Source: a virus
DNA length: 27,240 bases
Virus record (IMG/VR): IMGVR_UViG_3300017605_000022
Coordinates: 1 to 27,240 of that record
Direction: 5' to 3' (one strand)
Made by a program: the position numbers and the translations under genes. Each line of letters opens with the position of its first letter. Within the stretch, counting starts at the first letter, position 1. Shown piece after piece: positions 16,401-23,034 of the stretch. The notes beneath the pieces were generated by a model. That model was not told where the DNA came from. It saw nothing but the letters and a program-made list of their open reading frames with translations, and ran no database searches.

Positions 16401-17732
16401 ACATCAATGGTCCCGTGGTCTAATACTGCACTTCAATCTCTCCGCTACATGAAGCAACGTATACTAGAGAACCCCGCCGAGAACCTAACCCGTCTAGGAT
16501 CGCTAGGCTTCGCATCCATGTGGGCCTACTACATGGTATCTCGCGATCCAGAAGCCAGCGATTGGTTCTTCAATCAACTTCCCAACGACACGCGTGCGCA
16601 ATCAATTCCAATTCCTGACTTCCAACGTTGGGCATCACGCTCTCTCGGCCTCAACATCCCATATGGAAGACCCGACGAGGAATTCACTCTACAACGAATG
16701 CCGCCAGAAGTGATGATGTTCGTCCTTCCAATGCTCCACGGTGCGCGTGCTCTCGGCCTCCTTCCAAGTAAGGATATCGTCGTACCTCCATCTATCAAGG
16801 ACGATATGGCTCACGCGATGGAGCAGACATTCGGTCTCGCCGTTCCTCCAGCAGCTAATGCAATCGCCGCTCAATACGGTAAGAAGATCGAACCGGGTAA
16901 AGCATTCTCAGGAGGATCTATCTTTAACGACATTCGCGACTTCAAGTTCTCAGGAGCTAATGCGGATAAGATGTCTCCGCAATCACGTATCCCTCATGCG
17001 GCTCACGACACTATCAACGCTCTCTTCGGCACCGTCATTGGCACCATGCTCGAAGCAGCCAACTATGGAGACGTTGTAGCTAACGATAGTCGTGGTAGCG
17101 TAACAAAGGGTATTAAGGAAGGCACTGAGAAATTCCTAACTACTCAAGCAGTCAACGCTCCCGGCATCAGTTACATCTGGCCCGATGTCAATCGTCGCTA
17201 CATCTACACTCCCGCAGCGGAGAAGCTACAGAAGGACATGGCTACTCTTAAGCAAGGCGTAACTGCGCAGATGGCTGCTGAGCCGGGATTGCGTCGCGTC
17301 CTACAAGACAATGCTCGTATCAACGCTACAGAGAAGACTGGCGCACTGCCCGGTGCCGTTGTTGGAGCACCTGTTACCGATCCCGACCTTCGTGCAATTA
17401 TGGCACAGGTCTATAAAGGACTACTCACGGGACCATTCCAACAGCTAGAAGAACAGCGCCGTATTGAACGTTCTCGTCATCAATCACTGACGATCGGACC
17501 TAATCCCACTCGCACCGACTCGCCTCTCATGCGCTACAAGATGGCACAAGAACAAGCTAAGAAGGTCAACGATCTTGATCGTCGAATGTATACTTTATAT
17601 CAAGATCAATGGAAGATGGTGGAGTCTTCTCCAAGTGGGATTGCGTTTGCGAAGAAGTATGGTCCACTAACGCCCGAGAATTTGACGAAGGCAATTCAGG
17701 GGTCTGCGCGTGAAGGTGGTCAGCGCCGGTAG
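13431..17732 (+). CDS. Giant polyvalent ejection protein with LPD38-like region (1433 aa)
   Basis: The largest gene in the window, at the end of the structural block, typical for the giant internal virion protein of podoviruses (T7 gp16-like role). The N-terminus has a Gly-rich hydrophobic stretch (residues ~37-58). The ~750-1130 region reads like LPD38, a large polyvalent protein-associated domain seen in phage ejection-type proteins (GWMNPGFALRAS, then SDWFFNQLPNDTRAQSIPIP, then MPPEVMMF). Hydrophobic helices near ~801-828 could be membrane-active. No lysozyme or transglycosylase motif was found, although such giants often carry one. The start is ATG 13431 with only a weak upstream site. 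Its last 167 bases overlap, antisense, the convergent DUF3987-type helicase gene. Confidence 0.65.
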   Translation: MAEEKKIIFDKEGKDTGEAEGPDDSSLKGYAKWMLRQGGIGLADTPGAIAGLYGLGGAVKDYLYDRVDPTYTPEKGFAQNLFDPAGGEEKLKAYNQKVIEDIQRARPDAAPEDVQKRFEEITKHSKRYYEETTPFYRQGLAFARKWGQGTNEFFGDPRLPPERTQADTLMNIVGSAAPTRGIGAVTGATGAVGRGLASVAATKAGRIGLNVAEALTPVTVIPKGATAGEAATRVGANIAIPAAIDQAVRYSKGDPSIVADTVEAAKDLYSSKEDTGKPSVVDAARDIDLRADLNKKDDGSAGVATVGAAGLFATLFGARRLRNVSAGPTTHAMSQAAYPTVNALKMGAAKAGSDVEPFRVMAKEGGLTNDEIDLFMTNIRQNAGNNPIADHRIWYDSKVSPIVEKFARDDPAFQEKFLQHAADADRIRGDTDALARTNDLLTDAQAALTKAQGPRGRSTPARLQELQDEVNTRLAERNARLADVDPNLRYSMMNEDKATVQARLNQSRQDPRIRAVEQQLQRLYDDPFDLAVREGAMSNAEGQRLKLETRMGNYHLTDNPMAQKNFLQRVGTKLMNTTEGHILNTNPEAVLGLYRMANRSKTRKGYQKPDETSIYTNPGQFDVPHPRTNNPRDPFSELKHVDIRVRQAIAHNNARRDYTNMMLGSRNYNPRKLEIVKRIPEKEIPQNIKWVESKVNGTANDRTGYYYTYRERDGGLVLVRHNEKAIHEALKFAPAAVVPIMNQMRKTIQAGTTGWMNPGFALRASVPFDIIIGGVARHSNMAFGPISRLAISTFGYGHPVSRILSAIGAGVDIPYNLILAWPASTARALISEALGNQLAKKWQADLAMNTGTISMIAKAIPGGRQLIGHVADIMSKAYDTSWTNLTKTMKAGHVAGRSDDVLARMNEVNAVIKKRPILRSVGNFYLDMLNVFNDVPKQMALSQNLKLWKKEVAKGRQQSIAMNEKFIADQAAMIGGDMRRVSGSRWVQQFTSMVPWSNTALQSLRYMKQRILENPAENLTRLGSLGFASMWAYYMVSRDPEASDWFFNQLPNDTRAQSIPIPDFQRWASRSLGLNIPYGRPDEEFTLQRMPPEVMMFVLPMLHGARALGLLPSKDIVVPPSIKDDMAHAMEQTFGLAVPPAANAIAAQYGKKIEPGKAFSGGSIFNDIRDFKFSGANADKMSPQSRIPHAAHDTINALFGTVIGTMLEAANYGDVVANDSRGSVTKGIKEGTEKFLTTQAVNAPGISYIWPDVNRRYIYTPAAEKLQKDMATLKQGVTAQMAAEPGLRRVLQDNARINATEKTGALPGAVVGAPVTDPDLRAIMAQVYKGLLTGPFQQLEEQRRIERSRHQSLTIGPNPTRTDSPLMRYKMAQEQAKKVNDLDRRMYTLYQDQWKMVESSPSGIAFAKKYGPLTPENLTKAIQGSAREGGQRR

Positions 17733-18978
17733 ACTTCCCACTCCTTAGCAGTATCTCTTCCCACTTCTGCGGATTAAGTATCTTCGTCGTCGCTACAAAG
17801 TACCGTGATGGACGGCCACTCCTACCCGTGTGCGTCGGTACTATGTACTGCTTAACCGCACCTATATCTACCAACAACTCCATCACCCCATTATACTCTT
17901 GCACGCTAAAGTGATACTTACACTGTACGTAAAGCTCCCAATTCTTAATCCCATTAAGACCACGTTTCAAGAGTGCTTCACGTACTTTATCAAGCCCGTT
18001 TGTAAGTTTAAGATCAAATGCTGCTTGCTTGAATATGCGACTACCAGACTTCTTTGCCCTTGATACAGCATGAAGCGCCAGTTCGACTTCACTAATCCCA
18101 ATTCTGGACTTAAGTTGGCTAAGGGCGAGCGTCCCGGCAAGTCGAAGAATGTGGCTATCTTCGCGGCTTTCAAAGCTACGGAGGTAAGTTTCCGTAGAAT
18201 AGTTCCTAGACCTGTACCAAGCATCAAGAAACTTCTTCGCCTCTTCATCAGGTAAGATTGTCTTAAGTTTAGTGGCGTGTTCTCTAATAGCATTTAAGTA
18301 TTCCTTCGCCGCTTTAACACTGGGCTGGTTTACACTATCGGGCCAGAAGATCAACTTCTTTCGAGCCTCGGAACTAACGAAAATAACGCGCGATGTAAAT
18401 CCTCCCTCGATAACATCTGGGTTAATTGCGCGTATAAGCCATGACGGTGTTGAGCCGGCGATAAACGTGATGAAAGGATTAATGAGAGGTAGGCTTCCAT
18501 AGTTAACACTTCCTCCTCCTTCCCTCTTAACTGGACAATCGTAAAGATCAGTGAGCAAGATGGGCATTCCCATAGAATAGCCTTCTCGCCCGAAGAAGGT
18601 AACAAGCTCGGATATATTAATAACGACATGGCTCTTACCCCTTTCTCCGCTTTGATTAGCCATCATCGTCCATAGCTTCTCAGGCGTCGTCTTATTCTGT
18701 AATACTTCCGCTCCTTCTGGCAGGCATCCCTCTATCATATCATTAGCGAAGTTAATCACGGTAGACTTCCTAGTCATGCCGCTCTCAGCACATATAATTA
18801 CATACCAATTAAAGTAGATAGGTGCTCGTGGACGGTCGATGAAGCAGCTACGACCTATTACCGCACCAACCGTCCACACAGCAGCCCAAAAGTCGTACTC
18901 ACTAGGCGTCTCCTGATCTTTAAGTAAAGACATGAAGAGTTCGATGTACGAATCTTTTGGGCCACTGATACTGAGCAT
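17566..18978 (-). CDS. DUF3987-type phage helicase/ATPase
   Basis: A 470-residue P-loop ATPase, probably the replicative helicase or helicase-primase partner. The Walker A-like loop is E-S-G-M-T-R-K-S-T (residues 65-73), of the G-x-x-R-K-S-T form typical of DUF3987/DUF927-type phage proteins. A Walker B-like segment is at ~118-126 (VVINISELV), with N-I-S-E in place of D-E. The C-terminal part (~350-405) looks like a winged helix (ELYVQCKYHFSVQEYNGVMEL), and after ~415 the tail is Ser/Thr/Pro-rich and low-complexity. The start at 18978 follows the previous gene by 6 bases with GGAG about 15 bases upstream. The low-complexity tail is the part that overlaps antisense with the ejection gene. Confidence 0.7.
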   Translation of the reverse strand: MLSISGPKDSYIELFMSLLKDQETPSEYDFWAAVWTVGAVIGRSCFIDRPRAPIYFNWYVIICAESGMTRKSTVINFANDMIEGCLPEGAEVLQNKTTPEKLWTMMANQSGERGKSHVVINISELVTFFGREGYSMGMPILLTDLYDCPVKREGGGSVNYGSLPLINPFITFIAGSTPSWLIRAINPDVIEGGFTSRVIFVSSEARKKLIFWPDSVNQPSVKAAKEYLNAIREHATKLKTILPDEEAKKFLDAWYRSRNYSTETYLRSFESREDSHILRLAGTLALSQLKSRIGISEVELALHAVSRAKKSGSRIFKQAAFDLKLTNGLDKVREALLKRGLNGIKNWELYVQCKYHFSVQEYNGVMELLVDIGAVKQYIVPTHTGRSGRPSRYFVATTKILNPQKWEEILLRSGKSTGADHLHAQTPELPSSNSRALVDHTSSQTQSHLEKTPPSSIDLDIKYTFDDQDR

Positions 18979-18984
18979 TACTGT

Positions 18985-19281
18985 TTACGCCACTCCGCGT
19001 TGGGCGGCTTCGAGTTGTGCTGCTGCGTCTCTCAATGCTTGCGCCGTATGGTTAAGCAGTTGCGGATCTTTATCTTTCATGTGTCCCGCACTGTTAACTA
19101 CATCAGCGATCTTCCTGTTCATCTCATCGATATAGGCATGTTGTGCTTTCGCGGCCTGATCAGCAGCCCGTTGGTGTTCAGCAGTTACCGGGTCTACTTG
19201 TCCTTGCCGTTTATTCTGCATATCACGATCAGCTTTCTCACGATCAGCTTCTTCTTGTTCGCGTTCGGCTCTCGTAGCCAT
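18985..19281 (-). CDS. Coiled-coil protein with Acb2-like C-terminal hairpin
   Basis: A 98-residue protein with a perfect AGGAGGATAAA start context. The first ~48 residues are very charged and Gln/Ala-rich (likely coiled coil). The C-terminal half (~50-90) can be aligned without gaps to residues 19-58 of the 68-residue Acb2-like neighbour: about 12 of 40 positions are identical, including the D-K-D-P tetrad (70-73 here). This suggests a shared helical hairpin, possibly an old duplication. At DNA level only a 12-base identity is clear (GGATCTTTATCT on the + strand at 19064-19075 and 19382-19393). The M-W-A-V-K end of the neighbour is replaced by Gln and Ala, so nucleotide binding may be lost. 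Function unknown. Confidence 0.6.
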   Translation of the reverse strand: MATRAEREQEEADREKADRDMQNKRQGQVDPVTAEHQRAADQAAKAQHAYIDEMNRKIADVVNSAGHMKDKDPQLLNHTAQALRDAAAQLEAAQRGVA

Positions 19282-19299
19282 TTTATCCTCCTGTGAGTG

Positions 19300-19506
19300 T
19301 TACTTCTTCTCGCTAGTTACAAGTTTCACGGCCCACATAGCAGCTTCTTCATAAGCAGTAATTGCAAGTGCAGATAGACGTGGATCTTTATCTCTGTGTT
19401 TCTCGGCCAGATCAATCAGATCGGCTGTCGCTTGTTTGAACTCTTCTACATCAGTGTTGGCATTAGGATTAAATGAAAGCCGTACCAAATCTGTACCTTT
19501 AGACAT
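19300..19506 (-). CDS. Acb2/Tad1-like hairpin protein (candidate cyclic-nucleotide sponge)
   Basis: A 68-residue all-helical protein. The sequence pattern S-F-N-P near residues 11-14, a helix D-V-E-E-F-K, then L-A-x-T-x-x-E-E-A-x-M-W-A-V-K (47-61) is what I recall for the Acb2/Tad1 hairpin family. Acb2 of T4-like and Pseudomonas phages binds CBASS cyclic dinucleotides and trinucleotides and blocks defence signalling; Tad1 does so for Thoeris signals. The length is near that of the family. The start has AGGAGATTAGCG before ATG. It lies in a small-gene cluster inside the replication operon, so it would be made early, as an anti-defence protein should be. The assignment is by motif only; ligand and activity are unknown. 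Confidence 0.7.
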   Translation of the reverse strand: MSKGTDLVRLSFNPNANTDVEEFKQATADLIDLAEKHRDKDPRLSALAITAYEEAAMWAVKLVTSEKK

Positions 19507-19508
19507 CG

Positions 19509-19808
19509 CTAATCTCCTATGTGTTTCGCTTCTTCCCCATATATAATTACATCGCTCAACTTCCTTTCAAGTACAGTCGTAATTATAGCCACATATCTCA
19601 CGATCTCATTACACTCCCCTAAGATATCCTCAACGGCATCTTGATAAGCATGTGCTCCTTTATTCTCGTAATCACCTCTAGCAATATGCGCTGCCTCTCT
19701 CGCAAGTCTCCCCGTATGACTACATAACTTCAATGACAGATACTCAATCGACTTACCCTCTGAGAAGACATCACCCTGCCTCTTCTGATAATCATCGAAA
19801 TCATTCAT
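19509..19808 (-). CDS. MazG-like protein with degenerate metal ligands
   Basis: A 99-residue helical protein whose opening (DDYQKRQG), central LSLKL...LAREAAHI and later ILGECNEIVRYVAIITTVL-like helices match the general layout of MazG-like all-alpha NTP pyrophosphatases, which hydrolyse NTPs to NMP and pyrophosphate. The ExxE and ExxD metal-binding motifs of the family are poorly kept: the first appears as H-T-G-R-L-A-R-E and the second as I-L-G-E-C. It may therefore be inactive or not a true MazG. The start overlaps the polymerase stop (ATGA). MazG homologues in phages have been linked to nucleotide pools or (p)ppGpp. Moderate to low certainty. Confidence 0.45.
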   Translation of the reverse strand: MNDFDDYQKRQGDVFSEGKSIEYLSLKLCSHTGRLAREAAHIARGDYENKGAHAYQDAVEDILGECNEIVRYVAIITTVLERKLSDVIIYGEEAKHIGD

Positions 19809-22267
19809 AGCTTCACCTTCTTTATATTACTCCATCGATGTTTCCCTTGCTCATCCGCGACAGAGATGCCCAGATCAGCCGGTATTATCAGTGGCTCGCC
19901 CCGTACTACGATAGGTTGTTCAGCGTATTTCTTCATTATGGCAAGACAGTGTTTCGCCCTCTGTACGGTAGCTAACCCAACTAAGGCATCATGCACGTTC
20001 AGGCATATCCGCTCCCGTCGCCTATCCCACTTGTCATCCTCGTGACATTGATAAATAACTTGACTGACCTTATCTCCAATTGTAGATTGCGGCTTGAAAG
20101 CGACTATCGATTCCAGGCTGTCTTCGGTCAGTCTCTCCATGACGTACAGGCGGCGGCCGAAAGCGTTGTACAACATGCGTGTGGAACGTACCTCCTTCTC
20201 AAGCGTTCCCCACCATCTACGAAGCTCAGGTGTAAGGCGATGATACATGATGTAGCTCTCATGCGCTCGTTGAAGCGGAAGGCCCGTAGTCTCGGCCAGC
20301 CGTTCAGGAGCCATCCTGTAATTCAGTCCATGCCTGCATCTCTTCGCAATGAACCTGATCGTTTTACTTCCGCTTGCATCTTCGTCAGTGGTAGGCACGT
20401 CTTCGTAAGGGACATTGAACATCTCGCTTGCCAAAGCCCTATGACAATCATAGCTTCCATCTAACCTTGCTTTTTCAAATTGTTCTTTCCACTTCGTTAT
20501 CTCCGCATCCCAAGCTACATATCTAGCTTCTGCTTGACTAAGATCAAAGTAAATGAACACATAACCTTCATCTGCAACGAACATTCTCCTTGCCTTTGTA
20601 GGTTGGTTCTGCAAGTTGGCCCCCGTTCCGAGTAGTGTTTGCGCACTGCTTAGTCGACCGGGGGCCGCTTGCGTTCCAGTTTGTCGCCATTCACATCTCA
20701 TCCTTCCATCTTCATCTATATCTGATTCTGCATAAGTACTTAAGAACTTGAATTCTTTGGCCCATTCGTCGTGGAGTCGGAGGACATGTCTAGCGTCTTC
20801 AGAAGTTCTAGGATGTTGACGCATTCGATCTCTATTTGCTGCATCCGTAGATGTACCTCTACCGACGAGTTTAAGTCTGTTGAAGTAGAGTTCCGAACGA
20901 TCTCTTGTCGAACTCGGATTAGGTCTAAATGTATCGTCAGTAGTCGCTTTCGCAACCGCTCCATGAAACTCCTGTAGGAGCCGCGCAACTGTTTCTCGAA
21001 CATCGTGTCTGAACTTGTCCTTCTCTTCTCCATCAATCAGTACTCCTCCCACTGTCATCGTTACTAGATGTTGCTGCAATTTCATTATATGTGTAAAGAA
21101 GAAGTCACTCATATTCTGTTCTTCAAGTTCATGTATTAATCGCTCTTGTACCGCAAGAGTAATGCAAACGTCCTTAACATTGTATTGCCAGAAAAGGTCG
21201 ATGTCACCCTTATCCTTCCATTCGCCTCTCTCGTCTTTATAATACGGATGCGTTGTGTATTGTGTACAAAGATATCCAAGATCATGGGGGATACTGGGAT
21301 ATAAACAATGGTGTGCCAACATGGTGTCGAACCACGCTTTATGTACCCGTATCTTGTCCTTAATCCAGAGCCAATACATGTCAAAGTTCGCGTTCTGAGC
21401 AACAAAACGGAGTCGTTCGTTGGCGAACATTTGTTGCAAGCGCATTCGCAAATCAGCTTCTTCTTCGAGCGAAAAGTAGTCTTCACCCCTGATACCTCTG
21501 AAGGGAATGCAAGTTCCATAATGCTTATCATCGGCCAATCCGACGCAGGCCGTTTCTCCACCTCCCGTTTCGATATCAAAGCTGATAGGTTTTCTAGTAG
21601 CGGAGTAGTACGCAATCCTTTCCTTCGCTCTTTTATAGTCATAGCAAACTTCACCCTTTATCTCATAAGGTTGCCATCGACCACTCATCACCTTAGTCAG
21701 CTTAGCAACATCCATTATAAATGAGATCTCAGTTTTAGGCTCTCTAAGTACAGCGGCGGGATTGTTGGCAACAACTGCTTTGTAAGTACGGGGCTGACTT
21801 GTGGCGAGTGAGAACATCTCAAAGTCAAGTACGCTTCCTCTCCATTTGGTAATACCTTTACGTCCACATAGAGCATCGAGGGCGAGATTGCCAAGCAATA
21901 GCACGTATCGTAAATTGGGTAGGCAAGCGAGTTCCCACTTGAGTAATCCGACCCAATGATCGTATTCAGCTTTAGGCAATTGCACCTTGTCAGCATCTAA
22001 TCCTCCAAATGTTAGCTGTCTCTTAACTACATTCGTTATATAGAAGTTACCCCTCTGCAACTGATGCTTCTTAAGTGCAGACCACAAGAGCGATCCACTA
22101 CCGCCGACTAGCGGCACTTTCAATTGTACTTCCCTACTACCCGGAGCTTCAGCTACAATTGCCACATTAGAATTAAACGTGCCATCACTACCACAATCAA
22201 CTTTAAGATTGATGCTGCGTGCCTTCTTCAGAAACTCCTGCTGTAGTTCCGGCATCGACTTTATCAT
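19805..22267 (-). CDS. Family A DNA polymerase with N-terminal uracil-glycosylase-like domain
   Basis: An 820-residue fusion. Residues ~34-190 resemble family 4/5-type uracil-DNA glycosylase: E40-A-P-G-S, then P-L-V-G-G-S-G, and A-N-N-P-A-A-V-L-R-E-P (167-178), where N169 replaces the His of the usual HP motif. Next comes a 3'-5' exonuclease (D231-I-E233; N-A-N-F-D296; Y362-x3-D366) and a Pol I-type polymerase with motif A (D575-L-S-Q-A-E580), motif B (R638-x3-K642 ... Y650) and motif C (H759-D760-A761, not H-D-E). There is no 5'-nuclease domain. Phage SPO1 is a known case of a UDG-like/PolA fusion. The start is ATG 22267 with GGAGAG upstream, overlapping the previous gene by 65 bases. This is the phage replicase. 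Confidence 0.88.
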   Translation of the reverse strand: MIKSMPELQQEFLKKARSINLKVDCGSDGTFNSNVAIVAEAPGSREVQLKVPLVGGSGSLLWSALKKHQLQRGNFYITNVVKRQLTFGGLDADKVQLPKAEYDHWVGLLKWELACLPNLRYVLLLGNLALDALCGRKGITKWRGSVLDFEMFSLATSQPRTYKAVVANNPAAVLREPKTEISFIMDVAKLTKVMSGRWQPYEIKGEVCYDYKRAKERIAYYSATRKPISFDIETGGGETACVGLADDKHYGTCIPFRGIRGEDYFSLEEEADLRMRLQQMFANERLRFVAQNANFDMYWLWIKDKIRVHKAWFDTMLAHHCLYPSIPHDLGYLCTQYTTHPYYKDERGEWKDKGDIDLFWQYNVKDVCITLAVQERLIHELEEQNMSDFFFTHIMKLQQHLVTMTVGGVLIDGEEKDKFRHDVRETVARLLQEFHGAVAKATTDDTFRPNPSSTRDRSELYFNRLKLVGRGTSTDAANRDRMRQHPRTSEDARHVLRLHDEWAKEFKFLSTYAESDIDEDGRMRCEWRQTGTQAAPGRLSSAQTLLGTGANLQNQPTKARRMFVADEGYVFIYFDLSQAEARYVAWDAEITKWKEQFEKARLDGSYDCHRALASEMFNVPYEDVPTTDEDASGSKTIRFIAKRCRHGLNYRMAPERLAETTGLPLQRAHESYIMYHRLTPELRRWWGTLEKEVRSTRMLYNAFGRRLYVMERLTEDSLESIVAFKPQSTIGDKVSQVIYQCHEDDKWDRRRERICLNVHDALVGLATVQRAKHCLAIMKKYAEQPIVVRGEPLIIPADLGISVADEQGKHRWSNIKKVKL

Positions 22268-22871
22268 CTAATCTCTCCAACCATTCGTTTATAAACAATA
22301 GTACCCGATCGACGGCCGTATCTACATGACCATCGACATTATATACAATCCCATTACATTGACTCAGCCATTCTCTCGTATCATCAAATTCAGTGTCGGT
22401 TCGATAGACACGTATCACCTTAACTCTATCACCATATGCTGCCTTCAACGCCTGAAATTCAGGTTCAACTCCCGCATCAACAAAGTGTATATTAACTTGA
22501 TCTTTAAACTCAAATGGCCGCGATCTACGATGATTACGTTTCAACTCATTCACTAACAGATTACCTAAGAAGTCCTCACCAAATAATGGCCGGGACCAAT
22601 GTACATCTAAATGTTTAATTGCCTCTCTCGGCGTCACACCATTTGGAAGAATAGGATCATCTTTCATCGTCTCATACTGATAACCATTCAATCCGAAGAG
22701 GCCACAGACCATATCTCTAAGCGGCATCACCATCTTCTCATGCCAACCCATTATATGTTTATGATTAAGTATCATATAAGGAGTCGTCGCATGCATCAGC
22801 CTACTTATGATCGTGTCCTTACCGCAATTCGACGGCCCGTTTAGTATAACGACGAGGAATCTTTCGCTCAT
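22203..22871 (-). CDS. Deoxynucleoside monophosphate kinase-like P-loop protein
   Basis: A 222-residue protein with a Walker A motif G-P-S-N-C-G-K-D-T (12-20). Later, F-V-D-A-G-V-E-P-E-F (~130-140) and V-I-R-V-Y-R followed by F-D-D-T-R-E-W-L (~162-169) fit phage deoxynucleotide kinase-like proteins that phosphorylate dNMPs to dNDPs for DNA synthesis. The start has AGGAGAAGAAAC upstream. The C-terminal 18 residues (after NEWLERLDDK) lie in the polymerase overlap, and the first bases overlap the zinc-ribbon gene by 53. The exact substrate cannot be told from sequence. A kinase next to the polymerase fits a nucleotide-supply role. Confidence 0.65.
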   Translation of the reverse strand: MSERFLVVILNGPSNCGKDTIISRLMHATTPYMILNHKHIMGWHEKMVMPLRDMVCGLFGLNGYQYETMKDDPILPNGVTPREAIKHLDVHWSRPLFGEDFLGNLLVNELKRNHRRSRPFEFKDQVNIHFVDAGVEPEFQALKAAYGDRVKVIRVYRTDTEFDDTREWLSQCNGIVYNVDGHVDTAVDRVLLFINEWLERLDDKVDAGTTAGVSEEGTQHQS

Positions 22872-23034
22872 GTTTCTTCTCCTTTACGTATATCCTCTCT
22901 ACTGTAGTGAACCTAAAGCGACAGTTTCCTTGATAGCATTGGCGTCTCCTTCTCCTACCATCTAGTGGAATGGACGGACGCGACTCCAGTACTTTCGTAA
23001 TGGAGCCGCATTTCGGACAAGCAAACTTGCTCAT
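22819..23034 (-). CDS. Zinc-ribbon protein resembling Ogr/Delta or NrdR
   Basis: A 71-residue protein with four Cys in C-P-K-C (near residues 5-8) and C-Y-Q-G-N-C (~33-38), a zinc ribbon. The run CPKCGSITKVLESRPS and RRRRRQC...RFTTVE resembles NrdR (ribonucleotide-reductase repressor) at the RRRR and F-T-T-x-E parts, while the C-x4-C spacing resembles Ogr/Delta phage activators. The ATP-cone of NrdR is absent. The rest is very basic, so nucleic-acid binding is likely. I start at ATG 23034, overlapping the helicase stop (ATGA). An in-frame GTG at 23049 is less likely. A transcription regulator or operator-binding role is inferred. Confidence 0.6.
   Translation of the reverse strand: MSKFACPKCGSITKVLESRPSIPLDGRRRRRQCYQGNCRFRFTTVERIYVKEKKHERKIPRRYTKRAVELR

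Noticed and set aside
17571-17607. Inverted repeat GATCTTGAT / ATCAAGATC with a 19-base spacer, near the convergent stops
   Set aside because: No U-tract on either strand and it lies inside two coding frames; I do not call it a terminator, only mention it under the overlap finding.
18930-19300. Plus-strand frames opposite the coiled-coil and helicase starts
   Set aside because: They arise from the biased codons of the charged coiled coil on the other strand.
19991-20464. 157-codon plus-strand open frame inside the polymerase gene
   Set aside because: It is the antisense shadow of conserved polymerase motifs; no ribosome site and no family likeness.
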